64,000 bases of DNA from Gordonibacter pamelaeae (lineage in GTDB: Bacteria > Actinomycetota > Coriobacteriia > Coriobacteriales > Eggerthellaceae). Under the pieces are notes generated by a model. That model saw only the letters and a program-made list of their open reading frames with translations. It was not told where the DNA came from and did not search any database. Of the stretch, positions 24,569 to 35,526 are shown in pieces (positions within the stretch are counted from its first letter, which is position 1; each line of letters begins with the position of its first letter). The DNA lies in the NCBI RefSeq assembly GCF_042665095.1, contig NZ_JBHTBV010000006.1. The stretch is one strand, 5' to 3'. The translations under genes were made by a program, and so were the position numbers.

Positions 24569-24641
24569 CCTTGCCTATCGGCGTTCATTCTAGCAGTTTT
24601 GCGCGCGCCCGCCGACGCGCCCACGCATCCTTCGCAGATTT

Positions 24642-25010
24642 TTAAGACTGCGCCGCAGCCGCCTTCGCATGCTCGGGCACCTCGAACACGTCCGAGCGCT
24701 TCTCGGTGGCGGGCGGCGTGTACGTGGGCTCCATGGCCAGGCACTGTTTCGGGCACTCGCGCACGCACGTGCCGCACTGCACGCAGCGGAAGCGGTTGAT
24801 GGACCACGTGCGGGCCGGCTTGTCCACCGTGATGGCGTCGCAGGGGCAGCGCTTCATGCAGATGCCGCACAGGATGCACGCGTCCACGTTGTTGGTCACG
24901 TGGCCCTTGAGGCCCGGCGGGGGCGTCTTCTGCTCGACGGGGTACTGGATGGTCTCCGGCTTGCCGAACAGCGACTTCAGCGTCATCTTTCCCAGTTTGA
25001 ACGATCCCAT
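24642..25010 (-). CDS. echF: Ech-type hydrogenase, ferredoxin-like subunit
   Basis: A 122-residue protein with two [4Fe-4S] motifs, CILCGICMKRCPCDAI and CVQCGTCVRECPKQCL, homologous to NuoI and EchF. It passes electrons from soluble ferredoxin to the small subunit. The first cluster motif has the second proline replaced (CPC), and the C-terminal 20 residues are Ala-rich. It is the last of six genes in the conserved Ech order A-B-C-D-E-F, six bases after echE. Confidence 0.92.
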   Translation of the reverse strand: MGSFKLGKMTLKSLFGKPETIQYPVEQKTPPPGLKGHVTNNVDACILCGICMKRCPCDAITVDKPARTWSINRFRCVQCGTCVRECPKQCLAMEPTYTPPATEKRSDVFEVPEHAKAAAAQS

Positions 25011-25016
25011 TCCCGC

Positions 25017-26105
25017 CTACCTTTCCGTGCAGCTGATGCAGGGGTCGATGGTCAGCACGATCATATTGACGTCGGCCAGGTCGCATCCGGCCAGCGCCGT
25101 GGCCATGCCGGCCAGGTTCTGCGAGGTGGGCGTGCGCATGCGCATGCGCTCCAGGTACTTCGACCCGTTGCCGCGCGCATAGTAGTAGCACTCGCCGCGC
25201 GGCTGCTCCACCAGGTTGGCCGCCTCGGCTCCCGGCGCGGGCGAGCCCTTCACGTCCACCGCGATGTCGCCGGCGGGTATCTTCGCGATCATCTCCTCGA
25301 TGATGTCGATCGACTGCAGCACCTCGAGCGCGCGCACCTTCACGCGGGCGTAGCAGTCGCCCTGCGTGTCGAGCACCGGCCGGAAGTCGGCGAGCTTGCC
25401 GTAGCCGCCGTTGCCCAGGCAGCGCGCGTCGTTGTTCACGTTGGACGCGCGGGCGAAGGGGCCCACCATGCTCAGCGAGAACGCATCCTCGGGGCTGATG
25501 TAGCCGATGCCCACGGTGCGGTTCTTCACCGAGGTGTCCTTGAGGAACGCGTTGCAGAGCTGGCGGTAGTCGTCCTTGATGCCGTCCAGCACGCGCTTCA
25601 TCTCGGCGAGCATGCCCTCGTCGATGTCGCGCACGACGCCGCCCACCTTCACCACCGAGAAGATGACGCGCCCGCCGGTGGTCTTCTCGAAGATGTCGAG
25701 CACCCGCTCGCGCAAACGCCAGCAGTGCATGAACAGGCTCTCGTAGCCGAACGCGTCGGCGGCCAGGCCCATCCACAGCACGTGGGAATGGACGCGGGAC
25801 AGCTCGTGCCAGATGACGCGCAGGTACTCGGCGCGCTCGGGGATCTCAACGCCCATGAGCTTCTCCACCGTCTCGGCGTAGCCCATGGAGTGCCCGAAGG
25901 CGCAGATGCCGCAGATGCGCTCGGCCACGTAGATGAACTGGTTGTAGTCGCGCGTCTCGACGAGCTTCTCGAGCCCGCGGTGGATGAAGCCGATCTGCGG
26001 CACGGCCTCGATGACGGTCTCGTCCTCCACCACGAGGTCGAGGTGCAGGGGCTCGGGCAGCACCGGGTGCTGCGGGCCGAACGGGATGACGGTCGCCTTC
26101 CCCAT
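25017..26105 (-). CDS. echE: Ech-type [NiFe] hydrogenase, large (catalytic) subunit
   Basis: A 362-residue homologue of NuoD that retains the [NiFe] ligands: ERICGICAFGHS near residue 65 and IDPCISCTER at the very C-terminus. NuoD proper lacks these cysteine pairs, so this is a real group 4 hydrogenase subunit rather than a Complex I part. The protein ends at that last motif, without the C-terminal extension that most hydrogenases have removed by a maturation protease. ATG 26105 is supported by AAGGTGAG upstream; GTG 26114 is an alternative that overlaps echD. No hyp maturation genes are in the window. Confidence 0.93.
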   Translation of the reverse strand: MGKATVIPFGPQHPVLPEPLHLDLVVEDETVIEAVPQIGFIHRGLEKLVETRDYNQFIYVAERICGICAFGHSMGYAETVEKLMGVEIPERAEYLRVIWHELSRVHSHVLWMGLAADAFGYESLFMHCWRLRERVLDIFEKTTGGRVIFSVVKVGGVVRDIDEGMLAEMKRVLDGIKDDYRQLCNAFLKDTSVKNRTVGIGYISPEDAFSLSMVGPFARASNVNNDARCLGNGGYGKLADFRPVLDTQGDCYARVKVRALEVLQSIDIIEEMIAKIPAGDIAVDVKGSPAPGAEAANLVEQPRGECYYYARGNGSKYLERMRMRTPTSQNLAGMATALAGCDLADVNMIVLTIDPCISCTER

Positions 26106-26106
26106 G

Positions 26107-26736
26107 CTACTCACCTTCCTTCCCGGCCTCGGCGGCCGCCTTCTTGGCCTTCGCGGCGATGGCCGCGCGCACGCGGGCGACCATCTCGGGGTCCATGCCG
26201 GCCAGCTTCGTCTCCAGATCGTCGTCCTCGGGCGGCGCGATGTAGCCGTGCTCGCCGGGGGCGGGCGCGGCGTCGGGGTGCGTCTCCACGTAGGCGGCGT
26301 TCGCCGCGGCCGCCTTGGCGGCCTTCTCCTTCGCGGCCTTGGCGGCAGCCACCTTCTTGGCCTTCTCGCGCGCGGCCTTCTGCTCCGGCGAGATGATGGT
26401 CATGGGCTCCTTCTGCGCCAGCGCGTAGAAATTGCCGCCGAAGTCGATGGCGATGCCCTGCACATCCACGCCGAACAGGTCGTGCGTCTCGTTCTCGAAC
26501 ACGAACGCCTCGAGGAACCGGTCGGTGATGCTGGGCACGGACGTGCCCTTCTGCAAGCCCTTGATCTCGTGGTTCTCCAGCAGGTTGTCCTTCATGAACG
26601 AGTAGATCAGGTCGATGCCGTCCTCGGTGTTCACGGCGAGCAGCTGCACGAACCGCCAGCCGCCGTCCTTCTTGGCGGCCGCCAGCGCCGGCAGCTCCTC
26701 GACGGTCAGCGGGACGAACGTCGTCTCAAGCGCCAT
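26107..26736 (-). CDS. echD: Ech-type hydrogenase, NuoC-like subunit with long Ala/Lys tail
   Basis: A 209-residue protein. Residues 1-110 are the NuoC/EchD fold (DGGWRFVQLLAVNTEDGIDL, then ITDRFLEAFVFENETHDLFG, then IAIDFGGNFYAL). The remaining 95 residues are an unusual extension: an Ala/Lys-rich, probably helical stretch (about 120-150), an acidic Pro segment (APGEHGYIAPPEDDDLE) and a second Ala/Lys helix. EchD of methanogens is much shorter. It overlaps neither neighbour, with one base to echC and one base to the echE ATG. Confidence 0.9.
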   Translation of the reverse strand: MALETTFVPLTVEELPALAAAKKDGGWRFVQLLAVNTEDGIDLIYSFMKDNLLENHEIKGLQKGTSVPSITDRFLEAFVFENETHDLFGVDVQGIAIDFGGNFYALAQKEPMTIISPEQKAAREKAKKVAAAKAAKEKAAKAAAANAAYVETHPDAAPAPGEHGYIAPPEDDDLETKLAGMDPEMVARVRAAIAAKAKKAAAEAGKEGE

Positions 26737-26737
26737 G

Positions 26738-27181
26738 TCACGCTCCCTTCTTCTGAGCCTGCAGGGCCTTCGATTTCTCTTCCAGTATGCCCAGGCCCTG
26801 CACGACCGCGTCGATGATGGCCTCGGGGCGCACGGCGCAGCCGGGCGCGTACACGTCAACGGGTATGGCCTGGTCCACGCCGCCTATCACGTTGTAGCAG
26901 TCGTGGAAGATGCCGGCCGAGCACGCGCAGATGCCGCACGCGATGACGACCTTGGGCTCGACCATCTGGTTGTAGATCTCCTGCACCACCTTGATGTTCT
27001 GCTCGTTCACGCTGCCCGTGACCAGAAAGATGTCGGCGTGCTTGGGGTTGCCCGTGTTGATGATGCCGAAGCGCTCCACGTCGTAGCCGGGGCACAGCGC
27101 CGCCAGCACCTCGATGTCGCAGCCGTTGCAGCTCGAGCCGTCGTAGTGGATGACCCACGGTGATTTCGTTGCGAACGTCAT
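26738..27181 (-). CDS. echC: Ech-type hydrogenase, small (NuoB-like) subunit
   Basis: A 147-residue homologue of NuoB carrying the proximal [4Fe-4S] cluster. The ligand motifs are GSSCNGCDIEVL, CGICACSAGIF and YAPGCAVRPE. It bridges the ferredoxin-like subunit and the NiFe site. Length matches Ech small subunits, which lack the longer domains of uptake hydrogenases. It lies 15 bases after echB. Confidence 0.94.
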   Translation of the reverse strand: MTFATKSPWVIHYDGSSCNGCDIEVLAALCPGYDVERFGIINTGNPKHADIFLVTGSVNEQNIKVVQEIYNQMVEPKVVIACGICACSAGIFHDCYNVIGGVDQAIPVDVYAPGCAVRPEAIIDAVVQGLGILEEKSKALQAQKKGA

Positions 27182-27196
27182 TGGTTCTGCGCCTCC

Positions 27197-28066
27197 TTAC
27201 AGGTACGCCAGGACGGCGATGTTGACGAAGCCCGCCACGAACGCCACGGCCCAGGCCGACGAGAGCATGGCCTGCCATTTCACGCGGGCGAAGTTGTTGT
27301 CGATCCATATCTCCAGGAAGTACACGAGCACGACCACGACGATGGCCAGCACGATGGAGAGCGGGTTGGCCCAGACGAAGAACAGGCCGACCCAACCCAG
27401 GAACAGCACGTTCTCGCACCAGTGCATGATCTCCACCTTCGCGAGCGTCTTGCCGCTCATCTCGGTGGTGATGCCCTTGACGAGCTCCTGGTGGGCGTGG
27501 TGGGAGTAAGACAGGTCGAACGGCGACTTGCGCAGCTTGATGGTGAGCACGAACAGCAGGCCCAGGAACACGAGCCAGATGCTCGTGACCACGGGCGCGT
27601 CGAGCGCGAAGACGCCCGCGGAGTCGAACGTGCCGGCGGCCATGTAGAACGCCACGGCCATGAACAGCACCATGGGCTCGTACGACATGACCTGCAGCGT
27701 CTCGCGGTTCGCGCCGAGCTCCGCGTAGGGGCTGCGCGTGGAGTACGCGGCGACGATGAAGAACAGGCCCGCGAGCGTGATGACGAACACGCTCATGAGC
27801 AGGTTGCCGCCCGAGTAGAAGATGCCGCCCGCCAGCAGCGTGAACACGAGGGCGCACGTGATGTAGGTTCCCTCGCTGGAGTTGACGGAGACGTTATCCT
27901 TCTCGATGAGCTTGCGCACATCGTAGTACGGCTGCAGCAGCGGCGGGCCCACGCGGCCCTGCATGCGCGCCGTGATCTTGCGGTCGAGGCCGGCCAGGAG
28001 GCAGCCCAGCACCGGTGCCACGATGGCGAAGGCGAGGGTGCCGATGAGAGCGAAGAGCAAGGACAT
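27197..28066 (-). CDS. echB: Ech-type hydrogenase, NuoH-like membrane subunit
   Basis: A 289-residue membrane protein with about eight helices, homologous to NuoH/EchB. Conserved loops RKITARMQGRVGPP and YYDVRKLIEKDNV (both seen near residues 30-60) and HHAHQELVKGITTEMSG on the matrix-facing side form the junction with the hydrophilic arm. It links electron transfer to the ion-translocating subunit. It follows echA by 18 bases. Confidence 0.94.
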   Translation of the reverse strand: MSLLFALIGTLAFAIVAPVLGCLLAGLDRKITARMQGRVGPPLLQPYYDVRKLIEKDNVSVNSSEGTYITCALVFTLLAGGIFYSGGNLLMSVFVITLAGLFFIVAAYSTRSPYAELGANRETLQVMSYEPMVLFMAVAFYMAAGTFDSAGVFALDAPVVTSIWLVFLGLLFVLTIKLRKSPFDLSYSHHAHQELVKGITTEMSGKTLAKVEIMHWCENVLFLGWVGLFFVWANPLSIVLAIVVVVLVYFLEIWIDNNFARVKWQAMLSSAWAVAFVAGFVNIAVLAYL

Positions 28067-28084
28067 TTCAGATCACACCCTTTC

Positions 28085-30004
<1,920 letters not shown>

Positions 30005-30368
30005 GTCGTATCCCTTCACTTGTGTTGGTTGATGGAAAGCTTGCAGAATGCGGCAGGGAAACCTGAACCCCCGTGCAAGCGATGACCGCACTTTAGCAAA
30101 CCTGGGCATCCGCGGCCGCAGCGCTTCCCCATCGGAGCGTATTATCCGGCGAAAGGAGAGCGCCACGGTTGTATTATGGATGCATTGGGTATTCGTATCG
30201 CCGGGCAGCGGCGCGTTTGCCGTCGCCAGCGGTTTTTGCCGATGGCAACGGCCTTTCAACAGGTCGTATACCTTTTGGACACGAAAGTGCGCGGCGCGTC
30301 CTCCCCCGCACGCAAAAACGCCCCGCGAGGATGCGGGGCGCGCCTTCGGCCATGCTTCGAGCCGGATC
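30005..30368. other. Gap between ech and alcohol dehydrogenase operons
   Basis: A 364-base gap holding the ech upstream region and the adh terminator. On the minus strand TGCTAAAGT around 30089-30097 resembles an extended -10 for ech. No gene is supported. Confidence 0.45.
30314..30340 (-). terminator. Intrinsic terminator of the alcohol dehydrogenase gene
   Basis: CGCCCCGC (30319-30326) pairs with GCGGGGCG (30333-30340). On the minus strand the stem is followed by TTTTT (30318 to 30314), a textbook intrinsic terminator. Confidence 0.85.
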
Positions 30369-31448
30369 CTACCTCATCTTGACGACCGGCTTGATGGTCT
30401 TGCCCGTTCGGGAATCCTCGAACGCCTGGTTGATATCCTCGAAGTCATAGTACTTCACCAGCTTGTCGAAGGGGAAGCGGCCCTGGCGGTAGTACTCGAC
30501 CAGCTCGGGAATGAACAGCTGGGGCACGGTGTCGCCCTCTATGACGCCCGTCACCGTCTTTCCCTCCGCCATGATCTCGCCGAACATGTCGACGGTCATC
30601 TCGGGCGTGATGCCCACGATGGCCACGGTGCCCAGCGGGCGCAGCGCGGCCAGGCTCTGGTGGACGACCGCGGGGACGCCGGTCGTCTCGACCGCGTAAT
30701 GGGTGCCCGCCCCCGTCGCCTTCCCTATCTCCTCGACCACGTCCACCTCGGCGCCGTTGAGGGCATAGTCGGCGCCCAGCTCGCGCGCCAGCTCGAGGCG
30801 GCTCTCGTGCACGTCGACCGCGATGACGGTCCTGCATCCCGCGATCTTCGCCGCCATGACGGCGCTAAGCCCCACCGCGCCGCAGCCGTACACGACGATC
30901 GTGGAGCCGAACGCGGGCTTGAGGCAGGCGAGCACCGTCCCGCTGCCCGTCTGGATGCCGCAGCCCAAGGGGCCGAGCAGCTCCAGCTCCACGTCATCGG
31001 GCACCTTCACCACGTTGCGCTCGTCGGCGACGGCGTAGGTGGCAAAGGAGGACTGCCCGAAGAACGTGGCCACCGGCCTCCCGTCTTGCTCCAGGCGCTC
31101 GATTCCCTGGGAGCCGAAGTTCAGGTCGTTCATCTTCTCGCACGTGGAGGGATGGGCGGACAGGCAGTTTTCGCAATGGCCGCACGAGGAATACGAGAGC
31201 ACCACATGGTCTCCCGGCCCGACGGCCTTCACGTTCTCGCCCGCCTGCTCGACAATGCCGGCGCCCTCGTGCCCGAGGACGATCGGGTAAGGCACGATGC
31301 CGTTGTCCCGGGCGACGGCATCCGTATGGCAGACGCCCGTCGCCACCACCCTCACCAGAACCTCGTTGGAGCGGGGTTCAGCCAGCTCGACTTCCCCGAT
31401 CTTGAATTCCTCGCCTTGGCCGTGGGTAACGGCGGCCTCGATCTTCAT
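30369..31448 (-). CDS. Zinc-dependent alcohol dehydrogenase, aryl-alcohol type
   Basis: A 359-residue medium-chain dehydrogenase. The catalytic zinc ligands are in ATGVCHTDAVARD and GHEGAGIVE; the structural zinc has four cysteines in SSCGHCENCLSAHPSTCE. A Rossmann motif GCGAVGLSAV with VIAVDVHESRLELA indicates NAD (acidic residue after the second strand). The N-terminus MKIEAAVTHGQGEEFKIGEV and FFGQSSFATYAV resemble benzyl-alcohol/aryl-alcohol dehydrogenases. The substrate may be an aromatic alcohol linked to the arylacetate pathway of this genome (inference). ATG 31448 is preceded by GGGAGGAGC. The gene is monocistronic. Confidence 0.92.
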   Translation of the reverse strand: MKIEAAVTHGQGEEFKIGEVELAEPRSNEVLVRVVATGVCHTDAVARDNGIVPYPIVLGHEGAGIVEQAGENVKAVGPGDHVVLSYSSCGHCENCLSAHPSTCEKMNDLNFGSQGIERLEQDGRPVATFFGQSSFATYAVADERNVVKVPDDVELELLGPLGCGIQTGSGTVLACLKPAFGSTIVVYGCGAVGLSAVMAAKIAGCRTVIAVDVHESRLELARELGADYALNGAEVDVVEEIGKATGAGTHYAVETTGVPAVVHQSLAALRPLGTVAIVGITPEMTVDMFGEIMAEGKTVTGVIEGDTVPQLFIPELVEYYRQGRFPFDKLVKYYDFEDINQAFEDSRTGKTIKPVVKMR

Positions 31449-31604
31449 GTGCGCTCCTCCCTCGTGCTCCTCGATAGCCTTGCGCACCATGCTAGGCCCC
31501 GTGCCGAGCACGGGCGGAGCCGCGCCGCCAACCGGCGGCATCGAGCGTCCCTGCGGACGCACGCAACGGCGAACGGCGAGGCAGCCGCGGTGAGCGGACG
31601 GGCC

Positions 31605-33203
31605 CTAGGAGGCGGCGCCCGTCGCCTCGAGGGCCTCGTGCGCCTCCAGCTTGCGCAGGCGGCGCCACTCCGCCGCCAGGAAGGCCACCACGAGCAGCGT
31701 GGACGTGATGTCGGAGATCGACGGCGCGAAGAACAGGCTCTGCAGCGGCGTCCAGGGCAGCACGAGCGGCAGCACGTGGGGGCTCGCCAAGAGCAGCGGG
31801 ATGAAGAACAGTATCTGGCGCGTGAGCGTGAGCAGCGTCGCCTTGAGCGCCTGCCCGGTGGCGTCGAAGTAGTTCGAGCCGATGAGCGCCACGGGCAGGA
31901 TGGGTATGAACACGAGGTAGGCGATGAGGGCCCACGCCGTGGCGTCCAGGTAAGCCTCCGGCAGGCTGAACAGGTGCGCGTACATATCGGGCAGGAAGAG
32001 CACGGTGAGCCACAAGGGCGTGGTGATGGCGATGCCCAAGAGGATGCCCTGCCCCAGCGTGCGCTTCATGCGCCCGAACTTGCGCGCGCCGTAGTTGTAG
32101 CCGATGATGGGCTGCGCGCCCATGGCGATGCCCATGGACGGCATGATGGTGAACATGCCCACGGCCGAGAGCACGCGCATGACCGCGAGCGCGCCGTCCG
32201 AGCCGAGCGGGTCGGAGGCCCCGTAGGAGAGCAGCAGGTTGTTCATGATCATGTTCGACACCGCGAAGCCCAGCTCCATGACCGAGGGGGCCACGCCGAG
32301 CGCGCAGATGCGCAGCGCCACGCGCCACTTGATGCCGAGCGCCTCGCGGCGCAGCGGCATGGGCGAGCCCTTCTTCAGGAAGAACTGCATGACGAAAGCG
32401 GCCGAGAGCGCCCACGAGCACACGGTGGCGAGCCCCGCGCCCATCATGCCGCCGCCGAGCACGATGATGAACAGGTACCCGAGCACGATGTTCGCGCCCG
32501 TGCCCACGAGCATGGAGCCGAGCGCGCGGTTGGGATGGCCCGCCGTGCGGATGAAGTTGTTCATGCCGAACGCCACGAACTGCAAGGGGCAGCCCGCGAT
32601 GATGACCGTCATGAAGGTGCGCGCGTGCGGCAGCACCGCATCGTCGGCGCCCGAGGCGCGCAGGATGGGGTCGAGCGCCACGAGGCCGACGATCCAGGCA
32701 ATGACGCCTGCGCCCACGAGCAGCACGAAGCTGTTGCCCAGCACGCGCTCGGCCACGCGCTTCTTGCGCTCGCCCAGCTTGATGGCCGCGAGCGCGTTGC
32801 CGCCCACGCCCACGAGCATGGCCACGGCCACCATGAACGTCATGGCGGGGTTCGCCACCGTCGTGGCAGCCAGGCCGTTCTCCCCCACGGCCGCGCCCAC
32901 GTACACGGCGTCGATGACGTTGTAGAGCGTCTGCACGAGCACGCCGAACACGGCCGGAATGGAGAACTCCAGCAGCAGCTTGAGCGTGCTGGCGGTTCCC
33001 ATGCGGTCGATCTTCGCGTCGCCGGCGCGCTGCTGGTCCGTGCGCGCCACGGGCACGGCCACCTCCAGGTCGCCGGTGTCGAGCACCGGGCGGCGCTCGA
33101 AGGGCTCCTGGGCGGCTATCTGGGCCGAAAGGGAGCGGTCCTGCGCGTCTCCCCCGTCGCTTGCGGCCGCCTTGCGGCAGCCCTCGTTCTCTCTCTCGTT
33201 CAC
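31605..33203 (-). CDS. MATE-family multidrug exporter
   Basis: A 532-residue membrane transporter with twelve helices in two six-helix halves (helix 1 around LKLLLEFSIPAVFGVLVQTL, and the second half from FTIMPSMGIAMGAQPIIGYN, both typical MATE/NorM signatures). It exports cationic drugs or metabolites using an ion gradient. The chosen GTG 33203 adds a 67-residue hydrophilic N-terminal segment, longer than usual; ATG 33003 (MGTASTLKLLLEFS) would give a standard MATE N-terminus and is a serious alternative. The gene is divergent from the sigma factor gene. Confidence 0.9.
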   Translation of the reverse strand: MNERENEGCRKAAASDGGDAQDRSLSAQIAAQEPFERRPVLDTGDLEVAVPVARTDQQRAGDAKIDRMGTASTLKLLLEFSIPAVFGVLVQTLYNVIDAVYVGAAVGENGLAATTVANPAMTFMVAVAMLVGVGGNALAAIKLGERKKRVAERVLGNSFVLLVGAGVIAWIVGLVALDPILRASGADDAVLPHARTFMTVIIAGCPLQFVAFGMNNFIRTAGHPNRALGSMLVGTGANIVLGYLFIIVLGGGMMGAGLATVCSWALSAAFVMQFFLKKGSPMPLRREALGIKWRVALRICALGVAPSVMELGFAVSNMIMNNLLLSYGASDPLGSDGALAVMRVLSAVGMFTIMPSMGIAMGAQPIIGYNYGARKFGRMKRTLGQGILLGIAITTPLWLTVLFLPDMYAHLFSLPEAYLDATAWALIAYLVFIPILPVALIGSNYFDATGQALKATLLTLTRQILFFIPLLLASPHVLPLVLPWTPLQSLFFAPSISDITSTLLVVAFLAAEWRRLRKLEAHEALEATGAAS

Positions 33204-33558
33204 GATCGTGCTACCCCGCTCAGTGCGAGCGACCCCCGCGCGCCCCGTGCGGGCTGCGTGCGATCGCGTGGATTTCCCGGGTTGTCCCGGCAGACTCTGG
33301 CTGCGCGGCGGAGCTCCCCCTGGAACTCTACGCCGGCCGGCTCGGGTCATCCCGAACGAAGGCCAGTATACGGGAGCCGGTGTGAGGCGGCAAGGGCGAA
33401 GAGGGCGGGGTTCCCACCAGCCGGCCGGGACGCACGCTCCGGCTTCCCGGAAAATTCGCGTATGCTGTCAGGAAAGCCGTCCCTGGATCGTATTGCAGGT
33501 GAAGCGACGTTGCTCGAACATCCCCGGCGGCAGCCGGGCAAGAGAGGGAAAGCCACGG
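33204..33558. other. Divergent promoter region (MATE / ECF sigma)
   Basis: A 355-base gap. CACCAGCCGGCCGGG at 33414-33428 repeats the outer arm of the nested inverted repeat at 17444. A -10-like TATGCT at 33461-33466 is suitably placed for the sigma factor gene. No gene is seen. Confidence 0.5.
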
Positions 33559-34059
33559 ATGGAAACGAGAAGAGCGAACGAGGTGGAGGCCGAACGGCTG
33601 GTCGGGGCCTACGCGGACCTCATACTGCGGCTGAGCTACACCTACCTGAAGTCCACGCATGACGCCGAGGACATCTGCCAGACGGTGCTGCTCAAGCTCA
33701 TGGGGGCGCCCGCGAGGTTCGAGGGACCGGAGCACGAGAGGGCCTGGGTCATCCGCACGACGGCGAACGCCTGCAAGGACGTGCTGCGCAGCGGGCACAG
33801 AAGGCGCACGGTGGGGCTGGAGGCGGCACCCGACGCCGCAGCCCCCGAAGAGCCCGAAAGCGAGGTCGTGGACGCCGTGATGGCGCTGCCCTGCAAATAC
33901 CGCGAGGCCATCTACCTCCACTATTACGAAGGATACTCGATCCGGGAGATCGCAAAGCTCACCGGACGGAGCGAGTCGGCCGTCAGCGCGCATTTGAGCC
34001 GCGGCCGTGCCAAGCTCCGCACGATGCTGGAAGGAGCCTATTGTGAACAGGGAGTATAA
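33559..34059 (+). CDS. ECF-type RNA polymerase sigma factor
   Basis: A 166-residue sigma-70-family factor with region 2 (LVGAYADLILRLSYTYLKST then HDAEDICQTVLLKLM) and region 4 (MALPCKYREAIYLHYYEGYS then IREIAKLTGRSESAVSAHLS). It lacks regions 1 and 3, as ECF factors do. The start ATG 33559 has GAGAGGGAAAG upstream. It overlaps the DUF4179 membrane protein by 17 bases, the usual sigma/anti-sigma arrangement. Confidence 0.93.
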   Translation: METRRANEVEAERLVGAYADLILRLSYTYLKSTHDAEDICQTVLLKLMGAPARFEGPEHERAWVIRTTANACKDVLRSGHRRRTVGLEAAPDAAAPEEPESEVVDAVMALPCKYREAIYLHYYEGYSIREIAKLTGRSESAVSAHLSRGRAKLRTMLEGAYCEQGV

Positions 34060-35140
34060 CGAGGCCATGGACGACTTGAGATTCTCGCCCGGCGCGAAGG
34101 AGCGCATGGCGGCGCACCTGGCCGCAGCGCGGGAGCAGGCGCGGTCGGAGCGCCCGCAACCGGACGTCTACGCAGCGCGCGGCGGCAAGCGGCGCTGGCG
34201 CTTCGCGGCGGCAGCGGCGGTCACGCTGGTTCTGGCAGGGGGCCTGGCCGGGGGCGCGTACGCCTCCGGCGCGCTCATGGGCGTGGGCAACGTCATGGAC
34301 GACCTGTTCGGCGGCCCGCCTGCCCAGACCGAGGTCGTGGACAAGATAGGGCGCCCCCTCGGCGCGAGCGCCACGTCGAACGGCGTCACCGTCACGGCCG
34401 AGGCCATCATCGGCGACCGGGCGAACTACACCATCGTGTTCAGCATCGCCAAGGACGACGGCACCCCGTTCGAGGATATCGAGGCCCTGGACAACGGGCT
34501 TTTGCCCCTCGGGTTCGGAGAGGCGGCCGGAGTCCACGTCGATGGGGTGACGACAAGCGGTGGAAGCAGCCACTTCTACGATGCAGACCCCTCCGACAAC
34601 GCTATCCAGTACGTGGAGCAGATGTCCGTCACCTCGACCAGCGGCAGCATCATCGGGCATACGGCGCGCGTTTGCTTCCAGGACCTGTACCGGTACGGCG
34701 ACGGCGGGCGGGAAGTCCTCGTCGAAGGCACCTGGAACATGAAGTTCGTCGTGGACTACGAGGACACCTCCATCAACCTGCCGGCCGGGCAGCCGTTCGA
34801 GCTGAACGGCATGGGCGCCACGCTCGACAGCGCCAGCATCTCGCCGATCGCGCTCACGCTCGAGTACACGGCCGACGGCCGCATGGACTGGATCGAGAAG
34901 GAATCCGGCCGCATGTCCGAGCGCGAGGCCGGCGAGCGCGACCGCTTCCTCAACCCGTCCATCACGGTGAACATGAAGGACGGCACGGTCCTGGAGATCG
35001 ACGCATCGCAGCACAGCGGGGGCTCCCGCGAGGACGGCAGCACGACCGTCTGCCATAAGAATATAGTGTTCGAAGAGTTCCTGAACACCGACGAAGTGGC
35101 CTCCGTCACCATCGGCGGAACGGAGATAGCGCTGCCGTAG
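34043..35140 (+). CDS. DUF4179 membrane protein, probable anti-sigma factor
   Basis: A 365-residue single-pass membrane protein. Residues 1-52 are cytosolic (NREYNEAMDDLRFSPGAKER then MAAHLAAAREQARSE), a helix spans about 55-77 (FAAAAAVTLVLAGGLAGGAY), and the remaining 285 residues are an extracellular DUF4179 domain. GTG 34043 is chosen over upstream codons because AAGGAG at 34031-34036 fits it; it lies inside the end of the sigma gene. Proteins with this layout next to ECF factors act as anti-sigma factors. The external signal is unknown. A long hairpin follows. Confidence 0.88.
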   Translation: MNREYNEAMDDLRFSPGAKERMAAHLAAAREQARSERPQPDVYAARGGKRRWRFAAAAAVTLVLAGGLAGGAYASGALMGVGNVMDDLFGGPPAQTEVVDKIGRPLGASATSNGVTVTAEAIIGDRANYTIVFSIAKDDGTPFEDIEALDNGLLPLGFGEAAGVHVDGVTTSGGSSHFYDADPSDNAIQYVEQMSVTSTSGSIIGHTARVCFQDLYRYGDGGREVLVEGTWNMKFVVDYEDTSINLPAGQPFELNGMGATLDSASISPIALTLEYTADGRMDWIEKESGRMSEREAGERDRFLNPSITVNMKDGTVLEIDASQHSGGSREDGSTTVCHKNIVFEEFLNTDEVASVTIGGTEIALP

Positions 35141-35148
35141 CCAATACG

Positions 35149-35190
35149 CCAGAGGGGGTCCCGCAAGCTCGGCTGCGGGACCCCCTCTGG
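35149..35190 (+). terminator. Long hairpin after the sigma/anti-sigma operon
   Basis: A perfect 17-bp stem (35149-35165 with 35174-35190) with an 8-base loop. No T run follows, but strength and position suggest transcription ends here. Confidence 0.65.
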
Positions 35191-35369
35191 TCGGCCTAAG
35201 GAACCGCCGATTAATTATCGGATTCGGCTTTTTCGCAGGGCGGGCGCGGCAAGAGCGTCGATCAGCGGTTCCCGGGTCCGCAACGGATCGACGCGCATCC
35301 CGGCGGCACGGCGCCGTGCAGGCCGGCGATCGCGCGGCGACGCCCGCCCGCATCGCCCTGTTCCTCCGG

Positions 35370-35414
35370 ATACGGTAATGGAATCGAAGAAAATTTTCGA
35401 TATATTACCGTAGC
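35370..35414. repeat. AT-rich palindromic repeat, unit 1
   Basis: TACGGTAAT (35371-35379) and ATTACCGTA (35404-35412) form outer arms, with ATCGAA (35383-35388) and TTCGAT (35396-35401) inside around AAAATT. It lies in otherwise GC-rich non-coding DNA and resembles unit 2 at 35527-35568. Confidence 0.7.
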
Positions 35415-35526
35415 GAGCGACGAGGGTTCCGAAACCCCCTCCAAGGCGAGACAATCGCCCGAATCAGCGCGAAAAGCCGGATATCGGGCGTCGGACGGGA
35501 GGCTTCGGACGCGAGATCCCGAGGTT

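Noticed and set aside
23799..25776. Very long minus-strand frame across pgsA and ech genes
   Set aside because: Arg/Gly/Ala-rich reading in the wrong frame of a GC-rich region; real genes with motifs occupy the same DNA.
35149..35190. Insertion-sequence end
   Set aside because: The 17-bp inverted repeat encloses only 8 bases and sits right after a stop codon; a terminator is the simpler reading.
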